From positions 434,001 through 498,000 of the forward strand of contig CAVTZG010000021.1 in NCBI GenBank assembly GCA_963739135.1: 64,000 nt of DNA. Reading direction: 5' to 3'. A program made the translations under genes and the position numbers. Under the pieces are notes generated by a model. That model saw nothing but the letters and a program-made list of their open reading frames with translations, was not told where the DNA came from and searched no databases. Shown piece after piece: positions 61,170 through 64,000 of the stretch; positions within the stretch are counted from its first letter, which is position 1, and every line of letters starts with the position of its first letter. This DNA is from Palsa-504 sp963739135 (GTDB taxonomy: Bacteria; Actinomycetota; Actinomycetes; Streptosporangiales; Streptosporangiaceae).

Positions 61170-62009
61170 CTAATCTCGCTCGGGATCGAGGCCGGCCAGC
61201 ATGTCGGCCAGCACCGGGAACAGGCCCGGGCCGGCAGCGACGGTCATGGACGTGCTTTCCGCGCGGCCGGCCAGCCCGCCGACGACTGCGCCGGCCTCAC
61301 GCGCGATGAGCCCGCCGGCCGCGTAGTCCCAGTAATTCAGGCCGCGCTCGTAGAACGCGTCCACCCGGCCGGCCGCTACCGAGCACAGGTCAACGGCGGC
61401 GGAGCCCGCGCGCCTGATGTCGCGCACATGCGGCAGCAAGGCCGCGACGACCCCGCCCTGCACCCGGCGGCGCCCGGAGTCGTAGCCGAATCCGGTGGCC
61501 ACCAGCGCCTGGCCCAGCGCCGTACCCGCGGCACAGCGCAGCCTGATGGCGGCGCCGCCCCGGTGCAGCCAGGCCCCCTGGCCCGCCACGGCGGTGAACG
61601 TCTCACCGAAACGGGGCACCTCGACCACACCGGCCACTATGGTGCCGTCTACTTCGGCGGCGATGGACACCGCCCAGTCCGGCAGCCCGTAGAGGTAGTT
61701 GACGGTGCCGTCGAGGGGGTCCACCACCCAGCGCACCCGGCCCGCGCCTCCCGGGCCGGCCGCCTTGTCCGGCCCGCCGAGCGTCTGCCCGCCCTCTTCG
61801 CCGAGAACCGTGTCGCCGGGCCGGACCGCCCGGATACGCTCGGTGATCAGCGCCTCGGACCGGCGGTCCATCTCCGTCACCACGTCCGTGGGGCTCGACT
61901 TGGTGTCGATGACCTCGGGCCGCTCATCTCCGCGCCAGGACGCCAGCAGGCCGCCGGCTTCGCCCGCCGCCTCGACGGCGATCTTGAGCAGCGCCTCGGG
62001 ATCAGTCAC
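61170..62009 (-). CDS. Inositol monophosphatase family protein
   Basis: A 279-residue metal-dependent phosphatase of the FIG/IMPase superfamily. The two metal motifs are VLGEEGG (metal Glu) and WVVDPLDGTVNYLYGLPDWA (the DPLDGT signature), and the third is YWDYAAGGLIAREAGAVVGG. Substrates of relatives include inositol phosphates, PAP and histidinol phosphate. In actinomycetes one such enzyme serves mycothiol or phosphatidylinositol synthesis; this gene cannot be assigned to one. Its GTG overlaps the hemH stop (GTGA), so it is coupled to hemH. Confidence 0.9.
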   Translation of the reverse strand: MTDPEALLKIAVEAAGEAGGLLASWRGDERPEVIDTKSSPTDVVTEMDRRSEALITERIRAVRPGDTVLGEEGGQTLGGPDKAAGPGGAGRVRWVVDPLDGTVNYLYGLPDWAVSIAAEVDGTIVAGVVEVPRFGETFTAVAGQGAWLHRGGAAIRLRCAAGTALGQALVATGFGYDSGRRRVQGGVVAALLPHVRDIRRAGSAAVDLCSVAAGRVDAFYERGLNYWDYAAGGLIAREAGAVVGGLAGRAESTSMTVAAGPGLFPVLADMLAGLDPERD

Positions 62010-63163
62010 CGGGACCCACCGCAGCAGCCCGCCGGGCACGTCTGGGTCGGCACGCCCATATCGCCCAGCGCCGCCACCGCCCCCCTACCTACCAACACCG
62101 TATTATCCGGATCCGTACTTTCCGGATCGGTACTTTCCGGGTGGATACTTTCCGGACCCGTACTATCTGGATCGGTACTATCCGGGTCGGCGCCGTCCGG
62201 ATCCGTACTATCTGGCTGGGCCATGCGCTCCCGGACCAGCTCGGTGATCATCGAGGCGAACCGCGGGTCGGTGCCCGGCGTAGCGGACCGGGCGAAGGCC
62301 AGGCCCAGGGACTCGGCGGCCTGCGCCGCTTCGACGTCGAGGTCATACCGGACCTCCATGTGGTCGGACACGAACCCGACCGGGATCACCACCACGGCCT
62401 CGGTTCCTGCCTTCGCCAACTCGCCGAGATGATCACGCACGTCGGGTTCCAGCCAGGGCTGCGACGGCGGCCCGCTCCTGCTCTGGTAGGCCTGCGACCA
62501 CGGATGACGGCCGTCACCGACGCGGCGGGCGACGAGCCGAGCGGCTTCGTGCAGTTCGGCTTGGTACCGGCCTCCTGCGCCCGGGCCGCTGGACGCGGCC
62601 ATCGCGGCGGGCACGCTGTGGGCGGTGAACACCAGGTGCGCGTGGTCGCGGACCTCGGCGGGCAGCGTGGCCAGCGCGGTGCGCGCGTGGCCGGCGAGGG
62701 GCTCGATGAAGCCCGGGTGGTTGAAGAAACGCCTGATCTTGTCGATCCGCGGTGCGTCGGGCCCCACGGTGGCCCGGGCCCGCTCGATGTCGTCCAGATA
62801 CTGCCTGCAGCTGGAGTAGGAGCTGTAAGCAGAGGTCACGAAGGCGACGGCGCGCCGGACGCCGTCCTCCGCCATGGCACGGACGGCATCGGTCAGGTAG
62901 GGAGCCCAGTTCCGGTTTCCCCAGTAGGCGGGCAGCGACAGGCCGTGGGCGGCGAAATCCTTATCCACGGCGGCCAGCAGGTCGCGGCACTGCTGGTTGA
63001 TCGGGCTCACCCCGCCGAATGCGTAGTAGTGCTCGGCCACGCCCGCGAGCCGCTCGCGCGGGACGCCGCGGCCCCGGGTGACGTTCTCGAGGAACGGGAT
63101 GACGTCATCGGGGTGTTCCGGACCGCCGAACGAGACGAGCAGGAATGCGTCGTAGGCCGGCAT
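62006..63163 (-). CDS. hemH: Coproporphyrin III ferrochelatase (HemH/CpfC) with a repeat insertion
   Basis: A 385-residue ferrochelatase. In actinobacteria it inserts iron into coproporphyrin III, the step before hemQ. Active-site segments are DAFLLVSFGGPEHPDDVIPF, GVSPINQQCRDLL, AYWGNRNWAPYLTDAVRAMA, FTAHSVPAAMAASS and PVGFVSDHMEVRYDLDVEA, with the catalytic His and Glu. The C-terminal TCPAGCCGG supplies Cys ligands of the [2Fe-2S] cluster of the actinobacterial type. Between LVRERMAQ and VLVGRGAVAALG an eight-unit PDSTD-type insertion is present. Start at ATG 63163, since the longer frame adds Pro/Gly sequence. The other haem genes lie 37-41 kb away. Confidence 0.92.
   Translation of the reverse strand: MPAYDAFLLVSFGGPEHPDDVIPFLENVTRGRGVPRERLAGVAEHYYAFGGVSPINQQCRDLLAAVDKDFAAHGLSLPAYWGNRNWAPYLTDAVRAMAEDGVRRAVAFVTSAYSSYSSCRQYLDDIERARATVGPDAPRIDKIRRFFNHPGFIEPLAGHARTALATLPAEVRDHAHLVFTAHSVPAAMAASSGPGAGGRYQAELHEAARLVARRVGDGRHPWSQAYQSRSGPPSQPWLEPDVRDHLGELAKAGTEAVVVIPVGFVSDHMEVRYDLDVEAAQAAESLGLAFARSATPGTDPRFASMITELVRERMAQPDSTDPDGADPDSTDPDSTGPESIHPESTDPESTDPDNTVLVGRGAVAALGDMGVPTQTCPAGCCGGSR
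62100..62219. repeat. Eight 15-bp tandem units in hemH
   Basis: Units starting at 62100 and every 15 bases follow GTACTATCCGGATCG with several changes each. In frame they encode D-S-T-D-P and variants such as ESTDP and ESIHP. Divergence among copies implies an older expansion than the one at 13854. Confidence 0.9.
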
Positions 63164-63256
63164 GCTTCCATCCAACCAGGGCGGCGGACCGGCCGGTCCA
63201 AGGGGCCCATCCACCGGGTGGTGGCCGGATCAGCGATCCGCAGCCGCCGATCAGGA

Positions 63257-64000
63257 TCATCGGCTGGCCCACTGTCGTGGGCGAGGAACCACTTCCAGGT
63301 CTGTGATTGCATCACGAGGTGAGTGACCGGGCTCGGGGGCAGCACGGTATGCCGGAGTTGGCGGGGTGAGCTGGCCGCAGGCGGACAGGAGCAGGACGAG
63401 GGCGGCGAACAAGACGTAGGAACTGCCGATGGCCTGCTGCCAGGCCGCCCATCTCAGTTCCGGGCCGGCGTATCTCCCGAGCCACCACTGGGGAGCCGTG
63501 ACGAACAGGGCGAGGCCGCAGGCGGCGGCGGCCGTTGCCAGCCGGCGGTGATGGCGGCGGCCGAGGTCGGCGAGGGTGAGCAGGGCTGGCGCGCACCATA
63601 CCCAGTGGTGCGACCAGGACATCGGCGAGATGAGCAGGGCGGCGAAGGCGTTGAGCGACAGCGCCCAGCAGTCCTGCGACGCCGCGAAGGCGTGCCGCAT
63701 GCCGCGGCACGCCACCACCACGACGAGGGCCGATAGCGCTAGCCAGGCGGCCGTGCCGGGCACGGTGTGCGGGTCGAGCCCCGCGCGGGCCAGGACCGCC
63801 TGCAGGCACTGGCTGGCGGGCTGGGCCGGGTCGCCGACCCTTTCAGTCTGGAAGACGGCTCCGGTCCAGTAGCGCACCGAGTCGGGCCCGGCCAGCGCGA
63901 ACCCGGCGGCGGTGGTGACGGCGAAGGACACCCCGGCCACGGCCGCGGCCCGGTAGTCGCGGCGGAGCAGGAAGAACAGCACGAACGCCGCGGGGGTCAG
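63257..64000 (-). CDS. GT87-type mannosyltransferase, C-terminal part
   Basis: At least 248 codons of a multi-pass membrane protein, cut off at the right edge (the start lies beyond 64000). Segments LTPAAFVLFFLLRRDYRAAA, FALAGPDSVRYWTGAVFQTE and LLISPMSWSHHWVWCAPALL are typical of the alpha-1,2-mannosyltransferase family (GT87/DUF2029), which uses polyprenyl-phosphate mannose outside the membrane to build lipomannan and related glycans. Hydrophobic helices continue to AALVLLLSACGQL, followed by a polar tail. It is convergent with nothing in the window and follows hemH on the same strand by 94 bases. Confidence 0.85.
   Translation of the reverse strand: MTPAAFVLFFLLRRDYRAAAVAGVSFAVTTAAGFALAGPDSVRYWTGAVFQTERVGDPAQPASQCLQAVLARAGLDPHTVPGTAAWLALSALVVVVACRGMRHAFAASQDCWALSLNAFAALLISPMSWSHHWVWCAPALLTLADLGRRHHRRLATAAAACGLALFVTAPQWWLGRYAGPELRWAAWQQAIGSSYVLFAALVLLLSACGQLTPPTPAYRAAPEPGHSPRDAITDLEVVPRPRQWASR

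Overview
The window is a 64 kb stretch of high-GC DNA from an actinomycete, probably a member of Streptosporangiales or a near relative. The rank is inference. The actinobacterial signs are direct: DUF3000 next to ribonuclease D, ppk next to a MutT1-type Nudix/phosphatase, DUF3710 next to dut near a trkA pair, DUF4193, DUF4235 and DUF3093, a mycothiol-type maleylpyruvate isomerase family protein, four F420-type luciferase-like oxidoreductases, and the coproporphyrin branch of haem synthesis (hemE, hemG/cgoX, hemQ/chdC, hemH/cpfC). I found no tRNA, rRNA, CRISPR array, integrase or intact insertion sequence.

Layout. 1-2600: a partial class III aminotransferase, a quinone-reductase-type MDR enzyme and several broken genes (nitrilase, ABM-like, alpha/beta hydrolase). 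2606-6236: a SulP transporter, a flavin-binding PPOX-fold protein and a frameshifted HPr-kinase-like ATPase. 6324-10806: an amine-catabolism cluster of aldehyde dehydrogenase (frameshifted), Lrp/AsnC regulator, aminotransferase and D-amino-acid oxidase. 10859-19724: assorted enzymes, a 1005-residue LuxR-type ATPase regulator, msrB and remnants. 19781-25126: arfB and the haem genes hemQ-hemG-hemE, with a frameshifted DUF4349 lipoprotein gene among them. 25277-37070: conserved actinobacterial core (DUF3000, rnd, dedA, mutT1, ppk, fprA, dxs). 37190-47641: MFS transporter, membrane proteins, methyltransferases and aconitase. 48018-54012: F420-type oxidoreductases, a huge disordered repeat-bearing membrane protein, a PEP mutase-like enzyme and a small GntR regulator with a perfect palindrome upstream. 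54027-64000: RNA methyltransferase, trkA pair, DUF3710, dut, AI-2E family exporter, small DUF proteins, inositol monophosphatase, hemH and a partial GT87-type mannosyltransferase.

Three features stand out. First, short tandem repeats sit inside many unrelated coding regions. All of those have periods divisible by three (15, 18, 24, 27 or 30 bp), while the tandem repeats outside intact coding sequence have periods of 14 and 11 bp. Second, one G/C-run element with a variable number of 30-bp modules occurs twice, at 37196-37378 and 57559-57665. Each copy forms the last codons of a gene (an MFS transporter and dUTPase), so two unrelated proteins end in nearly the same Gly-rich peptide. Third, several otherwise good genes carry single-base +1 frameshifts, and the window holds about ten gene fragments. 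This means either active gene decay or indel errors in the assembly.

Tight stop-start overlaps (ATGA, GTGA, TGATG) are common: lrp-aminotransferase, msrB-cupin remnant, hemG-hemQ, DUF3000-rnd, small gene-LLM oxidoreductase, trkA-trkA and hemH-inositol monophosphatase. Two reading frames appear to begin at CTG, one of them as a CTGA overlap after hemQ.
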